From Argyresthia goedartella (taxonomy: Eukaryota; Arthropoda; Insecta; Lepidoptera; Argyresthiidae), in assembly GCA_949825045.1 (NCBI GenBank), contig OX463827.1, positions 1,696,501-1,760,500 on the forward strand: a DNA stretch of 64,000 nucleotides, written 5' to 3'. This document shows positions 12,301 through 27,300 of the stretch, piece by piece; the stretch's first letter is position 1, and the number at the start of each line of letters is the position of its first letter. A model generated the notes under the pieces. It did no database searches. It was not told where the DNA came from and was given only the letters and a program-made list of their open reading frames with translations. A program made the position numbers and the translations under genes.

Positions 12301-15300
12301 TTAATATTAATACTGTTTTATATTTATATAGATTTATTTTATACCTTTAATAAACATGTTACCTACTATAAAGTCTGAATATTCATGTCTAACTATGTTT
12401 CTCTTTTAAAATGTTTTTCCTTCTGCCTGTGTTTATAAATGTTTACACAAAAGTGCACAATGTTGTGCGTGTTGTCACCCGTCGGTCACAACGGAAGACC
12501 AGCGCTGATTGTTCGCACTCAGCATATGCTGAGTTGAGGCCGGCTTGTGACAGGAAATATTCTTATGTACCTAGTTGTTCAATATTGACTCCTATTTTGT
12601 TTCCTGTTACAAATAAACTTCTTTCTTTCTTTCTTTCTTTCTTTCTAATGCAAAAAATCCGCATCGAAATTACTAAATATTATCCGACAAGCCCACAAGC
12701 GTCAACCATCCTGAGTGCTGCAGCGCCCCCTGGTGGTCTACAACCACAAAACATGCCTAAGAACCTGCTCTGAAATTATCGCAGTTTAATGCAAAAAGCG
12801 GCATCAAAATCGGTCCAGTAGTTTTTCAGGAAAATAGTAAAGGACACACACACAAACAACCTCTAACCCCAAATTGTTGCGAAGTTTGAGCACTGAGCCC
12901 CCGACTAGAACCTCTGCAGACCGGGGGGTCCCATCCTTTCCTGGGAACGAGTTCACAATTCGCCCCCTGCGCCAACGCAGTTACAGGTTTACATTTACAG
13001 CACATCAGTTTACAGCAAACAATCTTCTACTTAATGAAAAGACCACCAAATGTGTAAAGTTTTCTCTACCCAATGTAAAACAGACTCCCACTAATATAAT
13101 TGTAAAAAATTAAAAACTGAGCTTTGTGGATAGAACTTTGAACTGAGAAGTATCTGCTTTTCGAACGTACACCTAGTATTAAATGAATGACGTGCTCTAA
13201 GAGATATTAATTATCCAACAGAATAATTGATTTTGATTGATTAATTGATCGACTTGAAACAAATACTATGTTGCTTTGATGATTTTATTCGAGACTTAAA
13301 ATCTGCACGACATAAGTTGGTTGGTAATTATAACCCATACATGCACACACTCCTGTAAGTAATTACAAAACAGATACCTGTAAAGTCTCAGAAAGTCAGT
13401 GGACCACAGTCCCTCGGGATGCTCCGAGATGAGGTCTCGTATCTCCGTCCGTAGATCCTCTAATAGCACGAGCTTGCCACTGCTACCTGCAACATACATA
13501 ACGGTGTTTAGTTTAACATAAGAACATGAAATGAAAATAAAGATAATAGGTATAAGGAAAGGCGTGAATGGAGCCGTCGGACGAGGACGTACAAGAAGGT
13601 CCTACAAAGACCAAATTAGCGATTAATTAGTGAAGAGGCCAATTAGAAGTAACCGTAACCGGCGAGCTTGTTTGAAGATACTTATGAATGGAAGCGAGAG
13701 ATGTATGCCAGGATCGTAGCAAGTGGTGGTCTTTAGTCTCTGAATCTATGTATAAGGAAATAAGGCCATGAAGAGTTTTAGATGAATTTTAACTTACAAC
13801 TCGAAGATGTCAACCGGCCTGAATCATCATCCTTAGTAGTGATTGATGCCTTGTCCATGGTCGTCTCATCACTCAAACGAGGCAACCGTTTCTTAAAGAA
13901 GTTCTTCACCGCCATAGGATCACTCACTGTGTGCAGCCCGTTAGTATGATCTAAATGATTGTTTGCCTTGTCCATACCATTACTGGTATTATTACTTTCT
14001 TTTGCAGTATTGGAGTCAGTTATTTGAACTTTCGCATTGTCATAGTGTGACTGTGGTGCTGGCTCGTGTTTGGTGATGGGTCGTGGTGCTGACTCTGGTT
14101 CGTGTCTAGTGCGTCGTTGTAGGGGGGGTATGGGGTTGTAATTCTGGTTGTATTGGCGCTGTGGTGGAGGGCAGAAGAGTGAAGGTGGTCTCTTCAGGGC
14201 ACTTTCCGGGACACTCTGTCGCTTTCCTTTGCTGGAATGAAATGAGGTCATTATTGTAAATGATTTAATATAAATATAAATGAAGTGGACTTGGTATGAT
14301 GTCTGAGACAATTTCATAAACTTCTATTCTATTCTATGATAGCAATAGGGATTTGTATTTTTCGTCTTAGTCATAGTCTTTCGACTATAAACAGATGCGA
14401 TGTAATAATATCGGGCGAGGCGCTACTCCCAGTGGAGTCTGCCTTCAAAGTCAAAGTTCTTTATTACTGAAGATATTTACATATACTTAGCAAACGTAAA
14501 TTTTTGCCTGTTCTCTACATTGGACCACTGTGGGAGAAGTAGGGCTTAGAAATTCCCACATATTGATTTTTAGATCTATTTTAAAAATTGGTTGTGCTTA
14601 ACTAATACAAATATTACAATATTATTATGATTAATAAGCAGGAATAAAATATTAGAAAATTATTAACAGCAAGAACCGTGTTAAGCTAGGTTAACCCCAT
14701 ACAGTCCCGTCATTTAAGTAATCTTGAACATTGTAATATCCCATTTTCAACAAAGTCGCTTTAACATGCTTTTTAAATTGCTCAAATGGCAATTTCAAAA
14801 TCTCCAGAGTTATCTTGTTGTAGTAGAGAATGCACTGACCCTTGAAAGAATTGCTAACCTTCGAGAGTCTAAACCGGGGCCCAACTAGTCTGTGATTATT
14901 TTTAGGTAAACATTACAGCTATCGCTGTGTATACAAATAAAATAAAATCAAATAAAATCAAATTGCTAAGTTTGGGAAATGTTGTAAGGTTTTTGCGTAC
15001 ATACATTATATTTTCGAAAAGAAATTGACTAGCTATAGTTAATATGTCAATTTCTTTGAAAAGCTCTCTTAAGGAGTATGTTCGTTTTAAATTATAAATT
15101 TCTCTAAAATTTAATTAACTAAAATATATTAGCCTAGATGTAGCCACATCCCTGTTTTGTCTGATGTTCCTAACAGCGTAAGCCGCAAAACTTAATTTAA
15201 TAGCTAATTTATCTATGTGGGGTCCCCACTGCAATTTGCTATCAATAGATATTTCAAGAAACTTCATATTATTTACTACTTCTAGCGTGTTGCTGTCTAA

Positions 15301-18300
15301 CACTAAACTGGTCTCAACTTGCCTAACATTTGGAAGTGACAATTTGATACACTTGGTTTTACCAGCGTTTAATAATAAATTATTAACTGTGAACCAATTC
15401 AAGGTTAAAGACAATATTCCATTAACATCATCAAAATCTTCTTTGTCTTTCAATTCTGAAGACCATTGAAGTATCATCAGCAAACATCACTATGACAGTC
15501 AATTTCTCCACCATGAAAGGCAGATCGTTAATATATACCAGGAATAAGAAAGGGCATAATATGGAACTTTGTGGAACGCCAATTTTTACACCCAAACCAT
15601 CATATTTAACGCCGGTGACTTTTGCCTTTTGAATTATATTGCTAAAATATTACCTTTTTAAACGACTTCAAAAAGAAGGAGGTTCTGAATTCGTCTGTTT
15701 TTTTTTTGTTTGTCACGCGATTACTCCCTCAATTATGAACCGATTTTGATGATTCTTGTTTTAATTGGTAGGCCATAATTCATAGATATAGACATAGACA
15801 TAGACATCATTTATTGATAATATTCATTACACGTCATGACATGAATCATAATTCAATGTTATGTACCTAGTATAAATTAGTACATAGGGATGTTTATATT
15901 ACTCATGTCTATACTATAATAAGCAATTGCTAACAATTTTAAAATAACTTACACGCAGTAAATTAAATAAGTCAGTATATGTTACAGAAAAAAAATAATT
16001 AAATAATCAAACTGTAAATAATAATGTCAATGGTAATTGTAAATTATAATGTCAAATTATGTGACTAGTTCACTAGTTACATACCTAATGCTAAAAACTC
16101 ATCATAGCTGTACAGGGACTTCTCGATGAGCCATGTTCTTAATTTACATTTAAAGATGGACACACTCGGAGCATCAGTGATAGCTCCAGGTAGCTTGTTG
16201 TACACTACCGGACCCATAGCGTGGATTGTTTTTCTAGTTTTTTCCAGTTTGTGCGCGATTGTAGCTAATTTGTTGGAGTTGCGCGTTTCGTACCTATGCC
16301 TTTCTCCAAGTCGTTTGTATAGGTGAATATTCTCTCGCACATACGTGGCCACTTGGAGAATGAGTAGGCTAGGCAGTGTGAGAATCTTAAGTTGTTTAAA
16401 GTGCGGTCTGGCTGACTCGTCAGTCGGTACCCGCGCCAGCAACCGCACGGCGCGCTTCTGCAGGACAAACACGCGGTGCCACTGCGCCGCGCGCCCCCAC
16501 AGCTCCACGCCGTACTGCAGCAGCGAGTGCACCGACGCGAAGTAGCACGTCCGCAGCGACTCTGCAGGGAGTGTTGATGAGAGCCGACTTACGGCGAAAC
16601 ATGCGCTCGCCAGTCTGCTGCATAAATTATTTATGTGCGCGTCCCAGGTTAACGCATGATCCACCTGAAAGCCCAGAAACGCTGCAGTGTGGGCTTGCTC
16701 AATTTGAGATCCGTCCACGACGACTGCTAATTTAGGTCTTCTACGCCCAGATAGATCAAACTGAACGAATTGTGTCTTTGTTGTATTCAGTAGCAGACCA
16801 TTATGGCGGAACCAAAGGCACATGCGGTAGGCGGTTGCATTAAGCTTCGTCTCCAGTAATGCCAGTGTCGGAGCAGTTACTACTGCAGCTACGTCATCGG
16901 CAAATAAGAAAATCTCCCCCTCCCTAAGCACACTTGGAAGATCGTTTAGGAGTAAAGAAAAAGCAATATTTGATAATGAAGAGCCCTGTGGTACGCCCAT
17001 GTCTGCCGAGAGTCCGTCTGACTTTGCAGCGCCTGCTGCACCCACTACGAACTGCATTCTTTCTTGCATGAAACTCGTAAGTAGCGACAATGCTGGCCCA
17101 GTGATGCCATAGTGCTGAAGCTTCATATATAGTACGTTATGATCTGCGACATCGAATGCCTTCGAGAGGTCGCAGAAGAGAACGGCAACAGCCTGTTGTC
17201 GCTCACGAGCATCAAGCACTCGGCGCACTACCTCCCGTGCCAGCTGGGTGGTGGAGCGGCCCTCGCGGTACGCGTACTGCCGGTCAGTGAAAGCGGAGGT
17301 GCTATCGAGGAAGCTAGTTAAACGGGAACTGATACCGTTCTCCAGTACTTTTGCTATCGCCGGTATGATTGAGATAGGGCGGTAGTTGCTGGAGTCGTCT
17401 TTACTTCCTTTGCCCTTATACAGTGGACTAACTTTAATTTGTTTTAGACATCTAGGATATATGCCACCTTTAATACATTTATTGAACATAACGCAGAGTG
17501 GCATGCATATGTTGCGTGCTATACTGTGGACAAGATTGATGGAAATGTCATAGATGTCTTTTGTAGGCTTATTTGCCACTCGCTTTATAATAATAGTGTA
17601 GACTTCCGCTGGTGTGAACGGGCGGAGTCGCAGCGATGAGTCACTCGGCGCGCGCGCAGCTACTAGCGCCGCTCGCGCGGCGCACAGGTTGGCTGGCGGA
17701 GCTCCGCACAGGCGAGCTGCATTCACAAACTGTGAGTTGAGATGGTCGACAACTTCTTTTTTAGATGGGAAGACTATCCCAGTCGGGTGTTTGATGAGTT
17801 CCGTATAGTCAACACTCGATTTCTTGCTTTTACAAGTTTCGGTGCCCACTATCTTCCACATTGTTTTGATAGGATTGTCACTATTATTGATTAAAGAGGA
17901 AAAATGCTGAAGTCTGTGCGAGTAAAGTTTGCTATTGAGGTTCTCAGTCTTCTGTTTAACTTTGTCACTAATAATTGTATCGTTTGGATAAAAAGTTTGT
18001 AACTCAATTAGATCGAACACCAAGGACTTGAGACAGTGTTTCCTCAGTGAGCCATGAGTTTTCTTTGTTGACATTTGGCTTGTGGTTTAAAGGAAAGCAT
18101 ATTTGTGCTTTACACACAATAACATTTATTATAGCTTGGGCAATCTCCTCTGTAGTTGTTTTGCTACAAAACAGATCCTCCCAATCCACATTATCTATAG
18201 CTAGCGCAAATTGTGTTCTCGATTGTCGTGTGTAGTCTCGAACGAGGCGGGTGGCGGGCGGCAGCGGGGGGCGCTCCCCGCATACCAGCTCCGCGCGGAC

Positions 18301-21300
18301 GCCGAGGTGGTCACTCAGGTTGGTGGTGAGCGGTCTCGCGGCCGGCCTGAACCGGTCCCCAGTGTTGGTGTACGCGTGATCGAGTGATGTCGCCGATGTT
18401 GATGTTATTCGCGTAGGGAAGTCTACCAAGTTTCTGAAACTATGTGATGCGAGTGTGTCACTGAGCTCTTTATTTTCAGAACTACTAACTAATGTGTCAA
18501 TATTCGCGTCACCTACAAGTATGCACTCGAGGCCAGTATCGTTAATCTTACCGAGAAGTTTGTCCAGTACAGTTATGAAGTCAGATGCTTTGATTGCGTT
18601 CGTCCGATAAAAACATACTATAAGTAAATCATAGTCTATTAATTTAATTGCCGATATTTCACAATACAGCTCAACGGATAGTTTACATAGGTCGGGGTAT
18701 TCAATTGCTTTGGTCTTGTTATTTATGAATAAACATGAGCCACCATGTTCGAAGTTAGCTCGACAGGAGCTTGAGACCAAATTAAAATTAGTGATATTAA
18801 TACATTTTAGTTGATCGCTCTTTAACCAGTGTTCAGTTACGGCAAAAACATCACATTTCAGCTCATCTTGTGTTAGCAATTCTATATTTCTTGTTTTATT
18901 ATTTAGGGACTGCACATTTTGTAGGGCTATGGTAATAGTATTTAGTCTATTTACTGTGTTGGTGGTTCTCTGCACTTGTGGGAGGGGCGGAGCTTGAGGG
19001 GCCGCCGCGGGTGTCGGCGCCGGTGCCGCGGGCGCGGTATGCTGCGCCGTGGCCGCTGTCTCGCGCGCCGCGCGCAGCTCGCCCGGTGCTGCTGGAGTCA
19101 GGTGACGAACGCGCCGCTCGCCGTGTGCTGGGGCGAAACCACTCTGTGATTTCAGTCCCCGGAGGCCAATTGGCCGGTGTCATGAAGAAATCAAACAGAC
19201 TTGTTGGGACGAAGATGGCAAATGAAGCGTAGTGCGTGTGCTTGAGCTCGAGTTTTTCTACTCTATACTTTCCTGATTGTTTCTTCTTTTCCATATATGC
19301 TAGCATGCTTTCTGCTGTAACTTCTGGGCGTAAGAAGCATGCGTGGATTTTCTTCGCCCGCTCCACTGTTTGTAAGTATGGGTCATCCACACCTGTACCA
19401 CATATTACATTGGTTCTTGTGTTCCGTCGTCGCCGTCCACGTTTTGGTACAACTTGCCAGTTACTGTCGTCATTTGTTTTAACTTCAAGATCTCCTGGAA
19501 TCAAAGTTTCGTGAGGTGGAATCTGAACAATATCGATCGTCACCTCCTTGATTTCATTTTGCGCCGGCAGCGCAGTCGCAAGCGTCGTTGGCGTAGTCTC
19601 ATTATGTTCAGCGGGCGCTGCTGATTGGTTCAGAGCCAGCTTGTTGCGAGTCTCGGCACGAGCTGTGATTGGGCCTGTCGCTCCAACTCGGCCAGATGTT
19701 GAAACTCGTCTTGTAATCTCTTTCGTAATTGGCTTCTTTTGTGCCGCGGTGTTTTGCGGCAGCCGGGGAGTGATGGCGGCCGTTGTATTCTGCTTTGGAT
19801 CACTTTGTTTGGCTTCTTTCTCTTCTCCTAGGCGCACGATAGTAGCTTCTAGCTCACTTAACTTTCGCTCAATTGCTTCTAGGCACTTTTTGATCACTGA
19901 TTCCACTGCTTCTAGGGTTAGATACGGCATTTTGCCTGCTTTAGAATTAAATAAGCGGGAGCGCCCGAACAACCAACCATCACCCCACGAGGGGCGGGGG
20001 GGAGATTCGGAGGTGGTCCCATATAAATTTTATCAAAATTGATTCAGCGCTTTTTAAAAAAATCAACAAATACAAAAAAAAATACGTTTTGGTTAGTGGT
20101 TACGTTTTGATGAGGACTTTTCACGTTTTCGCATCCTGCATTGCACTTCATTTGCATTCTGCCATGAAAGTTGGTTTGGGTGCCATTGAAGTCCTTGTTT
20201 ATACTTGTCACAACGTAGCCTCATCTTTTGTTTGACCATAAGCATATTGTCCCCAACATGGATCTCCGCCGTTGTGTTAAACCATAGTGCATTCATTATT
20301 TGTTTCAAGATATAGTCTTGCGCTTTTTGTACTATCATTATGTTGAAATCACTAGCAGGACCCCAAAGTTCTAAGCCAATTGGCCTTAACAGGACTTGGT
20401 AGATGAGTAACTTGTTGTCGATGGCTAGTTTTGAGTTTCATCCCATCAGCCAATGTATTCTTCTATATTTCATCTCTTTTTGCTTGAACATGTTTTTTCC
20501 AGGTAAGTGTGCGGTCTAGGTGCATACCCAGGTTTTTGACTATTTCACGATATGGGAGATGAGTGCTGTGTAAGGTGACAGATGTACAGTCTTCTTTGCG
20601 GAGAGTGAAAGTTATATGCACTTATTTACATGCGCTTGCTGAATTCTCTACATGGATAATCACTCTTCTATACCGTGTTAACTGTTTTGTAGTTTCGGGG
20701 ATGCTTCAGCTGCAGCTGGTCTTTTGTTTGAGGCTAGTATGGCGATGTCATCAGCAATGGTTGCAATTGTGAACTCTGGATTTTGTGGTAGGTCAGACGT
20801 GTAAAAAAGTGTACAATACGGGGCCCCAATACTGAGCCTTGAGGAACTCCCGCAGATACGTTTTGTGAGGGTGATCTGCAGTCATTTCTCTGACATGGAA
20901 TATTCTGTTTGAGAGGTATGATTCTAATATACCATAAAAGGTATGTGGTAATATGGTTTAATTTTAAAAAACAGCTCTTTGTGCCAAACTCTCTCAAAGG
21001 CTTGTTGCACGTCCAGGAACGCAGCTCAGCAGTATTCAGTCCTTTCGAAGGTATTTCTAATAGTTCTGCAATTTCTGCATACTCTATGAACTTGTTATAA
21101 TGTGGCGTGTTCTTTTTACTTTTATAATTTATTTATTGATTTATAACTTGGACGTAATTGGTGGTAGGCTAATCGGCCTGTAGGATGTAATGTCATGGAC
21201 TGCTTTGCCTGTTTTGGGGACCATTATAATTTGGAAAACCCGCCAATATCTGGAAAATGTCTTAGTCTCATAATGTAACATATTTAAGGTTTTACAAATA

Positions 21301-24300
21301 ATTTCTTATGCTCACTCAATCCGCACACTTTCGAAAACCCGATTTGTGATGAAGGAACTGAAGATTTAAACTGCTAGTTAAGTAAAATGAACATGGGAGT
21401 TTGTAAAATACAAAAAGAACCATTAACGTGGCACGTTTTTGGATAATAAATGTTTTTAAGTACTCACTCAGTCCACATATTTTAGGTAAGTTAAAAATGT
21501 TAATATCTTAAGATTTGTAGTATCACAGAAACTTTAAATTAGTTCAACCTTTAGTAAAATATTTTACTTCATTTTATATTCGATACATCATCGATCACCT
21601 TCTAACATTTTATATTCGTTGTCTATTATTAAAGTAAACAATTGTTTTGATTAGGTTGGTACATTCTTTTACATTTACGATTTTCCTGATACCTTTTATT
21701 TACTACTTGCTCATCATTTCGGAACGCAACCTTAGCTTTCACGATTTTTTCAAAGCTACCCACTTTTAGAAAAATTCTATACTTATTCGCTCGATCTTGA
21801 ATACAGTTACGATAATTGGAATTATTAAATAATATTCACAAGCAATGAATCTGTTATCGGTTTTATTAGTTGCCCTGATGATTATAACGTAAGTACATAA
21901 TTATCTATAATGGCAATTTCAGTTTACTCATCTCGTTTACTACTCCAGAAACTTCACATAAAGTTCATATTATTTTAACCAATAAATAATACGGATCCTA
22001 ATTGCATTTCAAACACGGTTTTTTGTCTCTGCCATACCTACCTATACAAATTTCGAAATAGAAATGTTGATGACATAGAATAAGATGTTGACTTGTGATC
22101 GTGGAGAGGTTGCCGTTGCTGATCGTTCGCTAGTGTGAACAGCATCATCTTTATCTTTTAGTGGTTCGACGATACGAACTTTTGTTTTGTGAATGCTAGC
22201 ATATGCTAATAGTGGTAGCGGTAAACGACAAAAAAATATAGAAAACCGCACAGGATAGCCGTTTGGTACACGGGTACTTTAGATTAAAACAAGAAAAATA
22301 AGCGGTATTTGAGTGCTCCCACACAAACATTTATGACGTCATTACTGCTCTCACCCCCCCTGGGAATATTTTGAGAACTACCGCTCAAAATGAATGTTTT
22401 AACCTAAAGTACCCGGGTTCATTGATTTGAGGTATTTTATACCCACTACAAGTTGTATTTTATCACATATGTCCAATTATATTACAGAGTCGTAATCAGC
22501 GGCGGTCGTAAACCAAAAATTGACTTCGAAAACGAGAAAAACATATTTCTTCAACATGCTGAACAATTACAAGATCCCAAAATTAAATATAATGTTCCTG
22601 TCTTTACTGAGATGTCTAAAAAACTGGAACATAAAATGTCACCAATGGCATTGTACATATCACTTAATCGAGATCGAAGTGCGATTTTTGCCCTGAACGA
22701 CGAAACTGTAAATAATACTGATACTTCAAATGAGGAATCAAAATCATTAGGCAGTACTTATCCAGCATCACAGAATTCACAGACTACGTCGTAGGGAAGA
22801 AGAGAAAACTACGATTTTATAATAAGTAATCACAACATTTTCTTTCTATCTCGATATTTGACTGGAACAAAATTACGCCTTTAAGTGTCTATAGAAGAAG
22901 AAGCAGTACTACTAGAGTCTTCAATTATAAGACATTGCCAAAATTCAAATGGAGCAATTTAATCGAGGAAAAGATATGGATTCATTCGAAATTGCCATGC
23001 ACATGGACCCTTAAGAAAGACAAAACTCGTGATGATTCAATTAATTTAGTAGGTAAATGTTCCTAGTGCGATGATAAAATTCGTATATATAATTCAAGAA
23101 AAACAGAAAAAGTCGAGTTTTCACGGTATAGTCGATAATTTTGATAAGACGTTTAAACATAACCCCGTACAAAAATCAAAACTTACACCTTTCAGAAGAC
23201 GACAAATAGCTAAAACACTATGTCATAAATCTGCTGTTAAAGTACACAATGAGTTGGCATCAGCTCTTATAACTGGTACTGAACGTATAGCTCCACCAGT
23301 ACTGCCTTCTACTTCATAATTTCTTTATTGCATACAAATAATTATATTGACAAAATATACATTAAAATAGTGTACAAAGGCGAGCTTTTAAGTATGTGTA
23401 TCGTTGTCTAGTACCCAAGATACAGGGAATCCTAGTTTGGGGCTAGATCAATGTCAATGTCAATAGTGTCCAAGGTATTATTATTAAAAGGTATTATTAT
23501 AAATGTTGTAGAGGAGTTTGAGGATGTGAGAATCCCGACGAAGACGGATCGGAAGCCACTTCAACTCTTTGCGATGCTGTGATACATGGTCGTATTTTCG
23601 CAGCCCGAAGATAAACCGAATCCCGAGATTTTGAATTCGTTCGAGTTTGTTCAGTAATTCTCAGTTAGCACTGACCCAGCAGACATCAGCATAATCGATG
23701 AGGGGTAGAAGAGGAGACTGAGCGAGAGTGATTTTGGTCGGTCGAGGCAAAAAGTATTGAAGTCTCCTGAGAGAGTGAAAAGAAGCAAATACTCGTCGAC
23801 TGACCTCGTTGACATGAAATGACCAGGACAGCTGCTTATCGAAGATAAGACCCAGGTTTTTAGCTTTAGGTAATAGTTTTTTCAAAATATATATATACCA
23901 GTGCAACAAAAAGATTATTTTTATATGTAGGGTTATTAACAGCCAATGATAAACTTAACTCTGTGCCCATTTTTCAAATGGTGACTGACTCTCATCCAGA
24001 ACATTCCATTTTGCTTTGGTTAAGAAAGTGGTTGTCATATATAGATACTCCGCCTACTGAAGTTATAACCGCTGATTCATCAGCTTTATTTCCTGCCTGT
24101 GTTCAAGCTTTTGCATTATATAGCACACACAAAAAGCTACATAAAACATTTATTTACAGTTTTAGAGGGTAGTAATTTTGAAAAACCAAGTGCGTTTATC
24201 AGACTTGACACGAGTCATTTTATTAAAGTGTATCATAATTTAAGTTGCTTTAAAACAAACCTTGATTCAAATGTAAAATATTTTTATATCCTTTGTATAG

Positions 24301-27300
24301 TTTGTTTAAAAAAATGCGAAAATTACCAATTAGCGAAAGATATCATTCACGACGTAATAAAACTTTGCCTCGGCCAACATAATAATGTTGGCCGAGGCAA
24401 AGTTTAATTACGTAATGAAATCAAGTCTAGCTTAGACAAATCAAATCCATCATCAACTTTAACATCGCGTAGTAGAAAAATTACTACGCGATGTTAAAGT
24501 TGATGATGGATGTGATTCTGAAGATAAGTACTTAAATAAAACTTATGACTTTAATGATGATGCGATTAATAACGAGGATTTTGAATTTATAAATTGGTTT
24601 AACAGTATTATTGAAGATGCTAAAAAACACAATCCAGTTCTAGAAGACAACAAGAATGTATATTACTATCCCCCATTTATTCCTACTTTCAGAAGAATTT
24701 TATTGAAACTTCCTTTATGGTCAAATTTTTCGAGAAATTTCTTTGAATCTGAAAATATAGCCCCGTCCTCCTCAGGATGTGAAAGTTATTTTAAAACTTT
24801 AAAACATCTTGTATTTAAAACAAAATTTATAGATACAGAATAGATGAATTCTTTAAATTGTTTACTGAATATTTAGAAGGGGAAATGAATTCAGCATTAT
24901 GCAATTTAGGTCAAGATATTATTAACAAAATTAAACCTAAAAATAAACCAAGGAAAACGATAAGGAAAACTAAACCATAAAAAATAAAAAAACAAAAATG
25001 TAATCGGGCTGCTCATAATCGTTCTAATACTGAAGACTCTATTTTTTCGGATTTACCTTCTTATCTTGAGAACTGGAAAGGAGAAGCTAAAATTAGTAGA
25101 CCAAAACCAAACATGAATGCAAAATTTATAAAAAATGGTAATTTAAGACCTTCGGTTTACATCAACTCAAATAATGTTAAAGTTTTAAACACTTGTGCAT
25201 TTGATTCTGTATTGTACTTAATGGGTGCTGAATATATCGGAAATGAAAATTTTCGAAACATTGTAGAACCTTTCGTTGAAAATTAATTAATTCCACAGTA
25301 TATCAAATGTATTAGTCGTACAAATTATAATGATGATGACATATATAACTTAAGAGCAAGAATCATTACACAGCTTATAACAGAATCAAAAATTTACAAC
25401 TATGATGTCGCATGTAACGTTACTCACATTACATACCTTAAATATGTGGACTGAGTAAGCACTTAAAAACATTTATTAGGTACTGACATATGAAATTGGC
25501 GTTTCACCGTACTGGCCACTTTGATCTCAAATATCTCCTCTATGGTTAGGAATTCCAAATTCAAATTTATACTTACAGCTATTTACTGATGTATTGTTTT
25601 TTTTCTTGCGTCACTCAGCTTACAAAATGGAAAACTTGGAATATCGCGTTATTTACGAGTATGAGTTCTACCGTGGGACCAGTGCTGCAGAAACGGCTCG
25701 AAGGATTAATGATGTGTATGGCGCCGGTGCCGCAATAAAAAACACAGTGCGTTTTTGGTTCCAACGTTTTCGTTCTGGAAATTTCGACCTGCAGAACAAG
25801 CCCCTTGGACGGCCGGAAACCAAAGTTGATAATGAAGAATTGAAGGCTATTATGGAAGCGGATCCATCGCAAACCACGTCCGAGTTAGCTGCAGGCTGCG
25901 GTGTTAGTGATAAAACTGTTTTAATCCACTTGAAGCAAATTGGGAAGGTGAAAAAGCTTGAAAGGTGGGTACCTCACGAACTGAGTGAAGCAAATCAACA
26001 AACGCGCGTTGATTGCTGCGTTGCATTACTTAATAGTAATAATGAAAGGATTTTTAATCGAATCATTACCTGTGATGAAAAGTGGATCCTGTACGATAAT
26101 CGGAAGAGCTCATCGCAATGGCTGAACCCTGCCGAACTAGCCAAACCATGCCCCAAGCGAAAATTGACTCCAAAAAAGTTACTTGTGAGCGTTTGGTGGA
26201 CTAGTGCTGGTGTCGTTCACTACAGCTTTCTTAAATCTGGCCAGACGATTACGGCAGATGTCTATTGTCAGCAACTGCAAATCATGATGGAAAAGCTAGC
26301 TGCTAAACAACCGAGGCTGGTCAATCGCTCTAGGCCACTGCTGCTTCATGATAACGCTAGACCACACACTGCACAACAGACGGCTACCATATTAGAGGAG
26401 CTTCAATTGGAATGTCTAAGACATCCACCGTACTCTCCGGACCTTGCTCCAACAGATTGCCATTTTTATCGAAATTTGGATAACTTTTTGAAAGGGAAAA
26501 AATTCAACTCCGATGGGGCAGTCCAAACCGCCTTCAAATATTTTATTGATTCCCGTCCGAATGTTTTTTTTAGCGAAGGGATCTTATAACTACCTATGAG
26601 ATGGCAAAACTGTATAGATAGCAATGGTACATACTTTTATTAAATAAATATATTATATTAAAAAAACGACTTTATGTTTCTCCCATGCAAAACGCCAATT
26701 TCATATGTAAGGACCTAATATTATCCAAAAACCTGCCACGTTAGTAGTTCTTTTTGTATTTTACAAACTCCCATATTCATTTTACTTAACTATATTGGTA
26801 AATAGCAGTTTAAATCTTCAGTTTCTGTATCACAAATCGGGTTTTCGAAAATCGAGCATTGTATGGTCTTTGGTGGGATCCACACAGCCTTACATACAAC
26901 TCAGGGTTAGCTAAGTTGTCAAGAAGCCCATCGTCATTTTGCTTCCGTATGAGTTGGTAGGAATGTATCGTAATGTCTGACCGTTGCAAAATACATCCTT
27001 GACCTAGAGCAACGATCCCTTGCTTGCTGATTTGTTTTGTCGTAGCAAGGTTTTTACATATTATTCTTAGCTGACACTCATCGCAACAATTGTAGAGCCA
27101 TGAGTTTTTGTTGTGTAATTGAACCCAGTAATCACTGCACGGAATTTGTTTCGCAGCGCATAGAACTTGCGTTCTTTGACTCAGCAGTTTTGCGGCGCAT
27201 GAAGTGTTGTGCCGCCGTGTCTGTAACCGTCGTATATCTTTCTCCATTTTTAACGGTGGTATACATCGCTGTAAATCTAATAAAAAATACGTACATTGAA

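Larger units (their letters stand above)
15783..20090 (-). mobile_element. LINE with ORF1 and ORF2 (jockey/CR1 group)
   Basis: On the minus strand the order is 5' region, ORF1 (19930-18947), ORF2 endonuclease (18975-18004), RT (18074-16077), 3' UTR and a short tandem tail of TAGACA units at 15781-15807. The coding part is long and has only one clear break, a frameshift between the endonuclease and RT parts. The 5' end is approximate. It lies in intron 2 of the LOTUS gene, in the same orientation as that gene. Confidence 0.85.
22860..25420 (+). pseudogene. MULE/NOF-like transposase, broken
   Basis: Pieces in order: KTLPKFKWSNLIEEKIWI and LPCTWTLKKDKTR (22920-23040) with a GKCSxCDD zinc-binding pair; VQKSKLTPFRRRQIAKTL (to 23319); after a nested LINE, IFQMVTDSHPEHSILLWLRK and EVITADSSALFPACVQAF (MULE DDE core, 23940-24110); SAFIRLDTSHFIKVYH (24190); and a C-terminal region with NTCAFDSVLYLMG, a cysteine-protease-like phrase found in NOF proteins. 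Stops, frameshifts and two perfect palindromes (24352-24413, 24445-24511) interrupt it. The NOF link is from recalled family features. Confidence 0.65.
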
